From positions 2,356,001 to 2,420,000 of the forward strand of contig NZ_CP110615.1 of assembly GCF_026153295.1 (NCBI RefSeq): 64,000 bases of DNA, given 5' to 3'. A program made the position numbers and the translations under genes. The stretch comes from Rhodococcus antarcticus. GTDB lineage: Bacteria; Actinomycetota; Actinomycetes; Mycobacteriales; Mycobacteriaceae. Under the pieces are notes generated by a model that saw nothing but the letters and a program-made list of their open reading frames with translations, ran no database searches and was not told the origin of the DNA. Positions 39,008 through 47,834 of the stretch are shown here, one piece after another. Numbering within the stretch: position 1 is the stretch's first letter; each line of letters opens with the position of its first letter.

Positions 39008-41050
39008 ATGACCGTCCACGTCGTGACGGGGGGCACGGGCTTCCTCGGTCGCCACGTCCTGCCGCTGCTGCTCGCGCGCACCGACGTCGAGGCGGTGCAC
39101 GTGCTCGTGCGCGAGTCCTCCGTCGCCCGCCTGGAGGCGATGGCGGCGGGCTGGGACGGCGGGGAGAAGGTGCACCCGCTGGTCGGCGACCTCACCGCCC
39201 CCGGCCTGGGCCTCGGCCGCCGGGGCCCGCGCGCGGCCGACCACGTGATCCACCTGGGCGCGGTGTACGACATGACGGCCTCGGAGGAGGTCAGCCGGGC
39301 CGCCAACGTCGAGGGCACCCGGTCGGTGATCGCCCTGGCCACCCGGCTGGGCGCCACCCTGCACCACGTGTCCTCGGTTGCCGTGGCCGGCGAGCACCGC
39401 GGCCGCTACACCGAGAGCGACTTCGACCGGGGCCAGAGCTTCGGCTCCCCGTACCACCAGACCAAGTTCGAGGCCGAGCAGCTCGTCCGGGAGACGTGCA
39501 CCGGCCCGTGGCGGGTGTACCGCCCCAGCGTGGTGGTGGGCGACTCGGTGACCGGCGAGATGGACAAGGTCGACGGGCCCTACTACTTCTTCGGCGCCCT
39601 GCGCCGGCTCGGCGAGCTCGCCCCGGGGATGGCTGCCGTGCCGGTGGCGGTCCCCGACGTCGGGTCCACCAACATCGTCCCCGTCGACTACGTCGCGCAG
39701 GCGCTCGTGCACCTGGTGCACCGCGCCGAGGGCGACGGCAAGGCCTTCCACCTGGTGCACCCCCGGCCGCAGTCGGTCCGCGAGGTCTACGGCGCCTTCG
39801 CCGCGGCCGCCGGCGCCCCCACCCCGGTGCTGACCGTGCCCGCCCCCTGGCTCGTGCCGTTCGGGGCGATCGGCGCGGCCGTCTCCCGCGTGCCGGGCGT
39901 GAGCACCGTGCGCGACCTCGTGCTGGACCAGCTGGGCATCCCCCCCGAGGTGGTCGACCACCTGACGTTCACGGCCACCTTCGCCAGCAAGCAGACCCAG
40001 GACGCGTTGCGCGGCAGCGGGATCGTCTCCCCCGAGCTCGGCACCTACGCCGACGTGCTGTGGCGCTACTGGGCGGCCAACCTCGACCCGGACCGCAACC
40101 GGCGCCACGACCCGGCCGGCGAGCTCGTGGGGCGGGTCGTCGTCATCACCGGGGCGTCCTCGGGCATCGGGAAGGCCACCGCGCTGAAGCTGGCCGACGA
40201 GGGGGCGGTCACGATCCTGCTGGCCCGCCGGGCCGACGAGCTCGACGAGGTGGTCCAGGAGGTGCGCGCCGCCGGCGGGGAGTCCTTCGCCTACCCCTGC
40301 GACATCACCGACCCGGACTCCGTGACCTCCGTGGTCAAGGAGATCATCGCTGCCCACGACCACGTGGACGTGCTGGTCAACAACGCCGGGCGCTCCATCC
40401 GCCGCTCGATCACGCTGAGCACCGACCGGTTCCACGACTTCGAGCGCACCATGGCCGTGAACTACTTCGGGGCCGTGCGCCTGGTGCTGGAGCTGCTGCC
40501 GCACATGGAGTCCCGCCGCACGGGCCACGTGGTCAACGTGAGCTCCATCGGCGTGCAGACCCACCCGCCGCGCTTCTCGGCCTACGTGGCCAGCAAGGCT
40601 GCCCTCGACGCGTTCAGCGAGGTGGTGGCCAGCGAGACGTGGCACGACGGCATCACCTTCACCTCGGTGCGGATGCCCCTGGTGCGCACCCCGATGATCG
40701 CGCCCACCTCGCTCTACGACGCGTTCCCCGCGGCCACCCCGGACGAGGCCGCCGCCATGCTCGTGCGGGCGATCAAGGACAGGCCCAAGCGGATCAACAC
40801 CCCGGTGGGCACCCTGGGCGAGCTCATGGGCACCCTCGCGCCCAAGACCAAGGACGCGATCCTGCACCAGGCCTACCGGGTGTTCCCCGACTCGGCCTCC
40901 GCGCGCGGGGAGAAGAAGGTGGTCTCGCCCGTCGACGCCGACGCGCCCGCCTCGTCCGGGGGGTCGTTGGTGCCCTCCGCCCCGGGCGTCAAGCAGGCCT
41001 CCCGCGCGGCCGTCGCCTTCATGCGACTGCTGCCCGGCGTGCACTGGTGA
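39008..41050 (+). CDS. Two-domain acyl-CoA reductase (NAD-binding-4 domain plus SDR)
   Basis: The 680-residue protein joins two Rossmann enzymes. The N-terminal domain (1-370) is a male-sterility/thioester-reductase-like domain with TGGTGFLG at 7-14. The C-terminal domain (375-600) is a classical SDR with TGASSGIG at 381-388 and the catalytic pair Tyr526 and Lys530 in YVASK. This architecture is that of actinobacterial fatty-acyl-CoA reductases (AcrA1/Rv3391 type), which make aldehyde and possibly alcohol from acyl-CoA with NADPH. An AGGAGG Shine-Dalgarno precedes the ATG. It follows the acyl-CoA ligase by 56 bp and likely shares its transcript. Confidence 0.9.
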   Translation: MTVHVVTGGTGFLGRHVLPLLLARTDVEAVHVLVRESSVARLEAMAAGWDGGEKVHPLVGDLTAPGLGLGRRGPRAADHVIHLGAVYDMTASEEVSRAANVEGTRSVIALATRLGATLHHVSSVAVAGEHRGRYTESDFDRGQSFGSPYHQTKFEAEQLVRETCTGPWRVYRPSVVVGDSVTGEMDKVDGPYYFFGALRRLGELAPGMAAVPVAVPDVGSTNIVPVDYVAQALVHLVHRAEGDGKAFHLVHPRPQSVREVYGAFAAAAGAPTPVLTVPAPWLVPFGAIGAAVSRVPGVSTVRDLVLDQLGIPPEVVDHLTFTATFASKQTQDALRGSGIVSPELGTYADVLWRYWAANLDPDRNRRHDPAGELVGRVVVITGASSGIGKATALKLADEGAVTILLARRADELDEVVQEVRAAGGESFAYPCDITDPDSVTSVVKEIIAAHDHVDVLVNNAGRSIRRSITLSTDRFHDFERTMAVNYFGAVRLVLELLPHMESRRTGHVVNVSSIGVQTHPPRFSAYVASKAALDAFSEVVASETWHDGITFTSVRMPLVRTPMIAPTSLYDAFPAATPDEAAAMLVRAIKDRPKRINTPVGTLGELMGTLAPKTKDAILHQAYRVFPDSASARGEKKVVSPVDADAPASSGGSLVPSAPGVKQASRAAVAFMRLLPGVHW

Positions 41051-41099
41051 GCCACGCCCGCTCCGCCAGCGCGGCGGGGACGGGAGCACGCCCGCCACG

Positions 41100-42242
41100 G
41101 TGAGCACCGTTCCTCACGCGCACGCCACCCGGTTCGGCCGTACCGTCGAGCGGGTGAGGGTGAGCTGGCGCTGGGCGGTGGTGGTCCTGGCGGTGGCAGC
41201 ACTGGCCGCTGCCCCCTCCGTGGTCGCCCGGTTGCCCGTCGGCGACACCGACGTCTCCGCCGCCGGGCTGCTCGCCCGGGTCCGGGGGTCGTCGGAGATC
41301 CCCTACTCCGGCTACGCCCAGTCCACCGGTGGGGTGGTGCTGCCGGTCACCGACCCGCTGAGCTCGCTGACGAACCTGCTGGGCGACACCACGACCATGC
41401 GCACCTGGTTCCTCGGCTCGGACCGGTGGCGGGTGGACACCGTGCTGCTCACCGGCGAGCGCGACCTCTACCGCGACGGGCTGCAGACCTGGTCATGGGA
41501 CTACGAGGCCGCCCGTGCGGTGCTCAGCACGGACCCGGCGCTGCGGCTGCCCCGCGAGGCCGACCTGCTGCCCACCGAGCTCGGTCGGCGACTGCTCAGC
41601 GAGGCCGAGCCGTCGGAGGTGAGCCGGCTGCCCGCCGTGCGGGTGGCCGGGGTCGATGCTCCGGGGCTGCGCCTGGTGGCCGCCGACGCGCGGACCACGG
41701 TGAGAGAGGTGGACGTCTGGGTCGACCCCGGCACGGGGCTGCCGCTGCGGGTGGACGTGCTCGGCGACGGCGCCACCCGTCCCGTGGTCACCACGTCGTT
41801 CCTCGACTTCTCGACCGCGGTCCCGGACGCCGCGACCACCTCGTTCACCCCGCCGCCCGGAGCCGAGGTGGAGCGGCAGGGCCCCACCGACCTGGCGGCG
41901 CTGGCCGACCAGCACTCCGACGCCGTGCCGCCCACCACGCTCGCCGGGCTCCCGGCCCGCGAGCGGGTGGGTGCCGGCGCCGTGGGGATCTACGGCAGCG
42001 GGGTGACCCTGCTCGCGGCGATCCCCCTGCGCGGCCGGGACACCCATGGACTCCGCGACCAGCTCGAGGCCACCCCGGGAGCCGTGGTCGACGCGGACGG
42101 TGTGGGTGTCGGTGTCGGTCCGCTCAACCTGCGCCTGACCACCCGCGGTGCGGACGGGACCAGCTGGATCATCTCCGGGACGGTCACCGCCGACACCCTC
42201 ACCGCCGCCGCCCAGCAGCTCGCCACAGGAGGCTCCGCATGA
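41100..42242 (+). CDS. LolA/RseB-like membrane-anchored protein of an ABC operon
   Basis: The 380-residue protein has an N-terminal signal-anchor helix (WRWAVVVLAVAALAAAPSVV, residues about 23-42) and an extracytoplasmic part with LolA/RseB-type features: repeated short beta-strand segments such as LGSDRWRVDTVLLTGERDLY and LQTWSWDYEA, followed by VDVWVDPGTGLPLRVDVL. These domains bind lipids or sense envelope state. Its last codon overlaps the ATG of the ABC ATPase gene (ATGA), so the three genes form a tightly coupled operon. The protein may deliver substrate or signal to the transporter; this is inference. Confidence 0.75.
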   Translation: MSTVPHAHATRFGRTVERVRVSWRWAVVVLAVAALAAAPSVVARLPVGDTDVSAAGLLARVRGSSEIPYSGYAQSTGGVVLPVTDPLSSLTNLLGDTTTMRTWFLGSDRWRVDTVLLTGERDLYRDGLQTWSWDYEAARAVLSTDPALRLPREADLLPTELGRRLLSEAEPSEVSRLPAVRVAGVDAPGLRLVAADARTTVREVDVWVDPGTGLPLRVDVLGDGATRPVVTTSFLDFSTAVPDAATTSFTPPPGAEVERQGPTDLAALADQHSDAVPPTTLAGLPARERVGAGAVGIYGSGVTLLAAIPLRGRDTHGLRDQLEATPGAVVDADGVGVGVGPLNLRLTTRGADGTSWIISGTVTADTLTAAAQQLATGGSA

Positions 42243-43189
42243 TCCGCACCACCGGGCTGACCAAGCGCTACGGCTCGCTGCGGGCGGTGGACTCCGTCGA
42301 CCTCGACGTCCGCGCAGGTGACATCTACGGCTTCCTCGGCGCCAACGGCTCCGGCAAGACCACGACCGTGCGGATGCTGCTGGGGCTGGTGCTGGCCACC
42401 TCCGGGACCATCGAGGTGCTCGGCGAGCCGATGCCGCGCAGCCGGCACTCGGTGCTGCCTCGCGTCGGCGCGCTCATCGAGGGCCCGGCGGCGTACCGCA
42501 ACCTCTCCGGTCGCACCAACCTCGCGATGCTCGACGCCGCGGGGCCCGGGGGCTCGCGCCGCACCCGCCGCACCCGGGTCTCCGACGCGCTGGAGCAGGT
42601 GGGGCTCGCGGGCGTTGGGCGCCGACCGGTGAAGAACTACTCCCTGGGCATGCGGCAGCGACTCGGCCTGGCCGCCGCCCTGCTGCGCACCCCGGAGCTG
42701 CTCGTCCTCGACGAGCCGACCAACGGCCTGGACCCGCAGGGCATCCGCGAGATCCGGGAGCTGTTGCTCGGGCTGCACGCCCAGGGCACCACGGTGTTCC
42801 TCTCCAGCCACCTGCTGGCCGAGGTGGAGCAGCTGTGCGACCGGGTGGGTGTGCTCGACCGGGGTCGGCTGGTGGTGCAGGACCAGCTCAGCGCCCTCAC
42901 CCGCCCCACCGGTCGGGTGGTGGTGCACACCCCCGACCCCTCGCACGCCGTGGCGCTGCTCTCCGGGGTGACGGAGGCGGAGGTGGTCGACCGGGACGGC
43001 CAGCGCCTGGTGGTGGCACACCCGGACCCGGCGCGGCTGAACGCGCTGCTCGTCGCGGACGGGGTGCGGGTGCGCGAGCTCGTGGACCAGCGTCGCAGCC
43101 TGGAGGACGCGGTGCTGGCGGCGACCGGTCCGGGCTCGGACCACGTGGGCGCCGAGGCCCCGAGCCTCCGAGCCGGGGCCGCCGCGTGA
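42239..43189 (+). CDS. ABC transporter ATP-binding protein
   Basis: The 316-residue ATPase has Walker A GANGSGKT (34-41), signature YSLGMRQR, Walker B LLVLDEPTNG and the switch His in SSHLL. A C-terminal region of about 100 residues follows the cassette, as in the CcmA/DrrA-type exporters. The ATG at 42239 overlaps the upstream stop (ATGA), and its own stop overlaps the next start (GTGA). It pairs with the following six-span permease, probably as an exporter. The substrate is not visible from the sequence. Confidence 0.93.
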   Translation: MIRTTGLTKRYGSLRAVDSVDLDVRAGDIYGFLGANGSGKTTTVRMLLGLVLATSGTIEVLGEPMPRSRHSVLPRVGALIEGPAAYRNLSGRTNLAMLDAAGPGGSRRTRRTRVSDALEQVGLAGVGRRPVKNYSLGMRQRLGLAAALLRTPELLVLDEPTNGLDPQGIREIRELLLGLHAQGTTVFLSSHLLAEVEQLCDRVGVLDRGRLVVQDQLSALTRPTGRVVVHTPDPSHAVALLSGVTEAEVVDRDGQRLVVAHPDPARLNALLVADGVRVRELVDQRRSLEDAVLAATGPGSDHVGAEAPSLRAGAAA

Positions 43190-43995
43190 TCGGCGTCGAG
43201 CTCCGCGCCCTGCTCCGCCGTCCCCGCACGTGGGTGGTGATCCTGCTGCTGGACCTGCTGCCGACCATCGTGGCCGTGCTCGTGTCGGTCACCAACGTCG
43301 GCCCGCGCCCGGGCCAGGGCCCGGCGTTCCTCTCGGCCGTGCTCGCCAACGGTCAGCTCTTCCCGCTGGCGGCCCTGGCCATCGTGCTCCCGCTGTTCCT
43401 GCCCGTGGCCGTGGCCGTGGTGGCCGGGGACGCCATCGCCGGGGAGGCCCAGGCCGGCACGCTGCGCTACCTGCTCGCCCGACCGGTCGGGCGCACCAAG
43501 CTCCTCGTGGCCAAGCTCGTGTCGGTGGTCGTGTTCGTGCTGCTCGCGGTGGTGGTGGTGGCCGGCACCGCGTACTTCGTCGGCACGACGCTGTTCGGCA
43601 CGTCGACGCTCGCGGCCACCAGCGTCTCGGGCACCGTGCTCAGCGGCCAGCAGGTGGCACTGCGGACCGCCCTGGCCGTGGGCTACGTGACGCTGTCCAT
43701 GCTGGGCGTCGCGGCCATGGCCCTGTTCCTCTCGACCCTGACCGACTCCCCGCTCGCGGCCACCATCGGCGCGCTGGCCCTGCTCATCGCGTCCTCGCTG
43801 CTGCTCACCCTCGACGCGGCCGGGGCGGTGCAGCCGTACCTGCCGACGCGGTACTGGCTCGCGTTCACCGACCTGTTCCGGGACCCGGTGCCGCTGCGGG
43901 ACATCACGCGGGGCATCGGGCTGCAGGCCGTGTACGTGGTGGTGCTGGTGGGTGCGGCGTGGGCGAGCTTCACCTCGAAGGACATCACCAGCTAG
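43186..43995 (+). CDS. ABC transporter permease (ABC-2 type)
   Basis: The 269-residue protein has about six membrane helices and the ABC-2 pattern GDAIAGEAQAGTLRYLLARPVGRTKLLVAK (here GDAIAGEAQAGTLRYLLA then RPVGRTKLL), found in membrane components of CcmA/DrrA-type systems. It is translated from a GTG overlapping the ATPase stop. Its TAG stop uses the same CTAG as the stop of the convergent lipase gene. It works with the preceding ATPase. Confidence 0.92.
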   Translation: MIGVELRALLRRPRTWVVILLLDLLPTIVAVLVSVTNVGPRPGQGPAFLSAVLANGQLFPLAALAIVLPLFLPVAVAVVAGDAIAGEAQAGTLRYLLARPVGRTKLLVAKLVSVVVFVLLAVVVVAGTAYFVGTTLFGTSTLAATSVSGTVLSGQQVALRTALAVGYVTLSMLGVAAMALFLSTLTDSPLAATIGALALLIASSLLLTLDAAGAVQPYLPTRYWLAFTDLFRDPVPLRDITRGIGLQAVYVVVLVGAAWASFTSKDITS

Positions 43996-44810
43996 GAGCG
44001 CGGGCCGCCGTAGGTCGCGCAGCTGCCGGAGCCCGGGGTCACGGTCGGGCCCGACCCCAGCTCGGCCAGCACCAGGGCGCCGACCACCGGGTCGCGCGGA
44101 AGGTTCCCGTGGTCCACCGTCGCCGACGGACAGACGTCCTGCACCGGCACGTCGCGTGCGCCGTCCAGGCTGGCGGAGCGCGGCGGCGTCACCACCTGGT
44201 CCCTCGTCGTCCAGAACGATACCCACTGCGGCCCGTCCGGGGTCTCGTCACCGGAGTTCAGCGCGCTGAGCACGAAGCTGTCCGGCGCGAGCTGCCGGCA
44301 GGCCGTCGGGCACTGACCGGGCACGAGTCCCGCCGCGAGCCCGGCGAGCTGGGTGCCGTGGTGCGGCGAGCCGAGGGTGACGATCCGCCGGGCCTCCGCG
44401 GCGCCGCCGAGGTCCTTGGCCCAGATGCGCGCCACCACGCCTCCGGCGGAGTAGCCGACCACGTCCACCGATCCCGCCCCGGTACGGCTGCGTGCGGCGT
44501 CCGCCGCGTCGGCGAGCGTCCGGGCCTGCACGGCGAGGTCCCCCGTCCCGCCGTCGGGCAGGTCCACCACGGTGGCGTCGCGCCCGGCGGCGCGCAGACG
44601 GTCGGCGAGCACGGTCAGCGACTCCGTCGAGCCGCCGTAGCCGGGAACCAGGAGCACCGGGCCCGGGACGGACTGGTCGACCGCGGCCACCGGCGCGTCG
44701 CTCGACCGCCCGGCCACCAGCGCGAGGCCCCCCGCGGCCACGGCCACCACCCCGATCCCCAGCAGGGCGAGCACGAGCCGACGGCGGGCCGGGGCCAGGG
44801 AGGACAGCAC
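43992..44810 (-). CDS. Secreted or membrane-anchored lipase/esterase (alpha/beta hydrolase)
   Basis: The 272-residue protein starts with a basic stretch and a hydrophobic helix (LVLALLGIGVVAVAAGGLALVAG), a signal peptide or anchor. The hydrolase part begins with PVLLVPGYGGS (the oxyanion strand) and has the nucleophile in GYSAGGVVAR. A SPHHGTQLAG segment follows, as in the class-2 lipase/EstA group, and a VDHGNLPRD segment near the end holds the likely catalytic His. Several cysteines (CPTACRQL; DVCPS; GSCATYGG) suggest disulfides outside the cell. It probably cleaves lipid esters. The stop codon is shared as CTAG with the permease gene. Confidence 0.87.
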   Translation of the reverse strand: MLSSLAPARRRLVLALLGIGVVAVAAGGLALVAGRSSDAPVAAVDQSVPGPVLLVPGYGGSTESLTVLADRLRAAGRDATVVDLPDGGTGDLAVQARTLADAADAARSRTGAGSVDVVGYSAGGVVARIWAKDLGGAAEARRIVTLGSPHHGTQLAGLAAGLVPGQCPTACRQLAPDSFVLSALNSGDETPDGPQWVSFWTTRDQVVTPPRSASLDGARDVPVQDVCPSATVDHGNLPRDPVVGALVLAELGSGPTVTPGSGSCATYGGPRS

Positions 44811-44855
44811 GGTTCCAGTGTGCCCGCGGCTCCCGCGGCGTGCGCCGGCCCGGGA

Positions 44856-46409
44856 TCAGCGCTTGCGGGTGCCGAACAGCCCCCGGGTGATCTCCCGGCC
44901 CGCAGCCGAGGCCGCCGAGCGCAGGAAGCTCTTCACCGCCGGGTTGCCCAGCACCTGGCTGAACACCCCCTCCCGGTCCTGCTGGTCCTGATCCGGCTGG
45001 TCGTGGCGCTGCTCGGGCGCCGGTGCGTCCTCCGTGGCAGGGGCGGGCGCGAGCTTGGCCGCGAGCTTCTCGTAGGCCGACTCCCGGTCCACCGTCGCCG
45101 AGTAGGTGGCGTGCAGCGGGCTGGCGGCCGCCGCGGCCGTGATCGCCGGGTCCCCGATGGTGTCCATCAGCGAGCGGGGGGCCCGCAGTCGGGTCCACGC
45201 CACCGGGGTGGGGGCGCCCCGCTCGCTCAGCACGGTGACCACCGCCTCCCCCGTGCCGAGCGAGGTCAGCGCGGTCTCCAGGTCGTAGTGGGCGGTGCGT
45301 GGGTAGGTCTTCACCGTCCGCGCCAGCGCCTTCTGGTCGTCCGGGGTGAACGCGCGCAGGGCGTGCTGCACCCGGGCGCCGAGCTGGGACAGGACCGAGT
45401 TGGGGATGTCGGTCGGCATCTGGGTGCAGAAGAAGATGCCCACCCCCTTGGAGCGGATCAGCCGGACGGTCTGCTCCACCTGCGCCAGGAAAGCCTTGGA
45501 CGCGTCGGCGAACAGCAGGTGCGCCTCGTCGAGGAAGAAGACCAGCTTGGGCTGGTCCAGGTCGCCCTCCTCGGGCAGGTCCTCGAACAGGGTGGCCAGC
45601 AGCCACATGAGGAAGGTGGAGAACAGTGCGGGGTGGGCCGCGGAGGCGCCGAGCTCGACGAGGCTGATGGTCCCGCGCCCCTCCACCACGCGCAGCAGGT
45701 CGGCGGGGTCCAGCTCCGGCTCGCCGAAGAACGTGTCCCCGCCGTCGGCCTCCAGCGTGACCAGCGCGCGCAGGATCACCCCGGCCGTGGCCGAGGACAC
45801 CCCGCCGATGCCCTTGAGGTCCGCCTTGCCCTCGTCGCTGGTCAGGTGGCTGATGACCGCGCGGAGGTCCTTGAGGTCCAGCAGCGGCAGTCCCTGCAGG
45901 TCGGCCCAGTGGAAGATCAGCCCGAGCGTGGACTCCTGGGTGGGGTTCAGACCCAGCACCTTGCTCAGCAGCAGCGGGCCGAAGCTGGTCATGGTGGCCC
46001 GCACGGGGACGCCGATCCCGTCGGTGCCCAGGGACAGGAACTGCACCCCGAAACCCGTTGCCGCCCAGGTGTCACCGGTGTCGGTGGCGCGGGTGGTCAC
46101 CCGGTCGGAGCTCTGGCCGGGGGCGGAGAGCCCGGACAGGTCGCCCTTCATGTCGGCCATCACCACCGGCACGCCCGCCGCCGCGAGCTGCTCGGCCATG
46201 AGCTGCAGGGTCTTGGTCTTGCCGGTCCCCGTGGCCCCGGCGACGAGGCCGTGCCGGTTCATCATCGCCAGCGGGATGCGCACCCGGGCGGACGGGTCGA
46301 CGGTGCCGTCGACGACCACCGTGCCCAGCTCCACCGCCGCGCCCCCGGTGGCGTAGCCGGCCGCGATCTCCTGCGTGGGCGTCTGCTCGCTCGGCGTCTG
46401 CTCGCTCAT
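44856..46409 (-). CDS. HerA-like (DUF853) ATPase, Rv2510c-like
   Basis: The 517-residue P-loop ATPase has Walker A GATGTGKT at 58-65, Walker B LVFFLDEAHLLF and a FCTQMPTDIPNSVLSQ sensor region. This is the DUF853/HerA-related helicase family, whose bacterial role is poorly known; DNA translocation or end-processing is inferred. The C-terminus is polar with EQRHDQPDQDQQDRE, then a basic end (GREITRGLFGTRKR). The ATG at 46407-46409 gives a product with a duplicated SEQTP at its N-terminus. The gene is divergent from orn, 43 bp away; the same pair exists as Rv2510c-Rv2511. Confidence 0.88.
   Translation of the reverse strand: MSEQTPSEQTPTQEIAAGYATGGAAVELGTVVVDGTVDPSARVRIPLAMMNRHGLVAGATGTGKTKTLQLMAEQLAAAGVPVVMADMKGDLSGLSAPGQSSDRVTTRATDTGDTWAATGFGVQFLSLGTDGIGVPVRATMTSFGPLLLSKVLGLNPTQESTLGLIFHWADLQGLPLLDLKDLRAVISHLTSDEGKADLKGIGGVSSATAGVILRALVTLEADGGDTFFGEPELDPADLLRVVEGRGTISLVELGASAAHPALFSTFLMWLLATLFEDLPEEGDLDQPKLVFFLDEAHLLFADASKAFLAQVEQTVRLIRSKGVGIFFCTQMPTDIPNSVLSQLGARVQHALRAFTPDDQKALARTVKTYPRTAHYDLETALTSLGTGEAVVTVLSERGAPTPVAWTRLRAPRSLMDTIGDPAITAAAAASPLHATYSATVDRESAYEKLAAKLAPAPATEDAPAPEQRHDQPDQDQQDREGVFSQVLGNPAVKSFLRSAASAAGREITRGLFGTRKR
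46377..46406 (-). repeat. Two 15-bp tandem copies at the N-terminus of the HerA-like gene
   Basis: Units 46392-46406 and 46377-46391 differ in one base and encode SEQTP twice right after the start Met. Confidence 0.9.
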
Positions 46410-46440
46410 GGGTCGGGACAGTACTGACGGGGACCGTCGA

Positions 46441-46446
46441 TAGGGT
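46441..46446 (+). promoter_or_regulatory. Leaderless -10 box for orn
   Basis: TAGGGT ends 6 nt before the ATG at 46453. Confidence 0.55.
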
Positions 46447-46452
46447 GGTCCA

Positions 46453-47055
46453 ATGCAGGACAAGCTGGTGTGGATCGACTGCGAGATGACCGGGCTCGAG
46501 CTGGCGACGGACAAGCTCATCGAGATCGCGGTGCTCGTCACCGACAGCGATCTCAACGTCCTGGACCCGGGCATCGACCTGGTGATCCACGCGGACGACG
46601 AGGCGCTGGCCGGGATGCCGGAGGTGGTGCAGAAGATGCACGCCCACTCCGGGCTCACCGAGGAGGTGCGGGCAGCCACGCTCACCCTGGCCGACGCCGA
46701 GCAGCAGGTGCTCGCCTACGTCCAACGGTTCGTCCCCGAGGCGCGGACCGCCCCCCTGTGCGGGAACAGCATCGCGACCGACCGCGGGTTCCTCACCCGC
46801 GACATGCCCGAGCTGGACGCGCACCTGCACTACCGGATGATCGACGTGAGCTCGATCAAGGAGCTCAGCCGCCGGTGGTACCCACGGATCTACTTCGGCC
46901 AGCCGGAGAAGGGGCTCGCCCACCGGGCGCTGGCCGACATCACCGAGAGCATCCGCGAGCTGGCCTACTACCGGCGCACCGCGTTCGTGCCCCAGCCGGG
47001 CCCGTCGTCGGACGAGGTGAAGGCCGTGGCCGCGGACCTGCTCGCCGGGGGCTGA
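46453..47055 (+). CDS. orn: Oligoribonuclease
   Basis: Orn degrades 2-5 nt RNA pieces and pGpG, the linear product of c-di-GMP breakdown. The 200-residue DEDDh exonuclease has Asp9 and Glu11 in WIDCEMTGL, a middle Asp ([11 protein letters not shown]), and the final His-Asp (HRALADI). The ATG at 46453 lies 6 nt after a TAGGGT box, suggesting a leaderless mRNA. It is followed by tRNA-His. The GGDEF-EAL gene 0.8 kb downstream is a possible source of pGpG in the cell. Confidence 0.96.
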   Translation: MQDKLVWIDCEMTGLELATDKLIEIAVLVTDSDLNVLDPGIDLVIHADDEALAGMPEVVQKMHAHSGLTEEVRAATLTLADAEQQVLAYVQRFVPEARTAPLCGNSIATDRGFLTRDMPELDAHLHYRMIDVSSIKELSRRWYPRIYFGQPEKGLAHRALADITESIRELAYYRRTAFVPQPGPSSDEVKAVAADLLAGG

Positions 47056-47062
47056 ACCCGAT

Positions 47063-47091
47063 TTCGTGACCGGCCACCCAGGCGGTAGTTT
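47063..47091 (+). promoter_or_regulatory. tRNA-His promoter
   Basis: -35 TTCGTG (47063-47068), 17-bp spacer, -10 TAGTTT (47086-47091). The same GATTTCGTG string precedes tRNA-Lys. Confidence 0.5.
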
Positions 47092-47120
47092 GTGCGAGGT
47101 TCCCGGGCGACCGGGACCGT

Positions 47121-47194
47121 GGTGGGTGTAGCTCAGTTGGTAGAGCACCGGGTTGTGATCCCGGTTGTCGCGGGTTCAATCCCCGTCACTCACC
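47121..47194 (+). tRNA. tRNA-His (GTG)
   Basis: Cloverleaf with the extra G-1 (47121) opposite C73, acceptor GTGGGTG/CACTCAC, anticodon stem CCGGG/CCCGG and loop TTGTGAT holding GTG. CCA is not encoded. Confidence 0.95.
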
Positions 47195-47207
47195 CGCAGG
47201 ACACGCA

Positions 47208-47248
47208 GGTGGTGCAGCCCAGGACCGTGCGTCCTGGGGTGCACCACC
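47208..47248. terminator. Hairpin after tRNA-His
   Basis: 18-bp stem (47208-47225 with 47231-47248) with one mismatch and a 5-nt loop. Confidence 0.75.
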
Positions 47249-47306
47249 CGTCCCTCGGCCCCGCGATCGCGTCGTCAGCACGCCGGCCGGGCGGTTGCGG
47301 GTGTGC

Positions 47307-47747
47307 TCAGCTGCCGGGGTTCCACTCCCACCCGGCCAGCCGCTGCAGGGCGGCGGCCCGGTCGGTGGGCAGGCTGCCGCTCCGGTGGGCCGTGCGCTGC
47401 CGGCTGACCCACGCCCCCAGCCGCACACCACCGGTGGTGTGGCCTGTCGGGACGCGCGCGGTGCCGTTCTCGGCGGCGTACGCGCAGAGCAGGGCGAAGG
47501 TGGTGGCCCACGCCTCCTGCTGCCCAGCACCCCAGGACCACCCCGGCAGCGCCTCCAGCTGGGTGACCTGCTCGTCGCCCAGCTCGCCGGTGCGACGCTC
47601 GTGGCGGCGGGCGCTGACCCACCGGGACAGCACCACCCCCTCCACCGCCACACCTGGGGGCAGGGTGCCGATGTCGCCGTGGTTCTCCGCCCACGACCAC
47701 AGGGCGGCCACCGCCTTCTTCCACGTGTCGCTGTGCACCCCGTACAT
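47307..47747 (-). CDS. Protein with two helicase-associated (HA) domains
   Basis: The 146-residue protein consists of two copies of the helicase-associated domain pattern: W at the start, a central LSRWVSARRHERR or LGAWVSRQRTAHR, then GELxxxQVxxLEALPGWSW or GSLPTDRAAALQRLAGWEW. These small Trp/Arg-rich domains occur in repeats next to helicase or DEAD-box domains and probably bind nucleic acid. Here no helicase is fused or nearby. It lies just downstream of tRNA-His on the opposite strand. Its function is unknown. Confidence 0.78.
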   Translation of the reverse strand: MYGVHSDTWKKAVAALWSWAENHGDIGTLPPGVAVEGVVLSRWVSARRHERRTGELGDEQVTQLEALPGWSWGAGQQEAWATTFALLCAYAAENGTARVPTGHTTGGVRLGAWVSRQRTAHRSGSLPTDRAAALQRLAGWEWNPGS

Positions 47748-47834
47748 CCCTGCACCATCCCCTGCTCGTCACTCCCACCCGCCGCTGGAGGTACCCGGTC
47801 GACGCGTTGCCCGCTGCCCCCGGGGGGCACCCGG

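Noticed and set aside
42637-44226. 529-codon minus-strand frame opposite the ABC genes
   Set aside because: Low-complexity His/Gln/Arg composition, opposite two clear ABC genes.
47121-47194. Attachment site at the tRNA-His 3' end
   Set aside because: No second copy of the tRNA 3' sequence and no integrase gene were found in the window.
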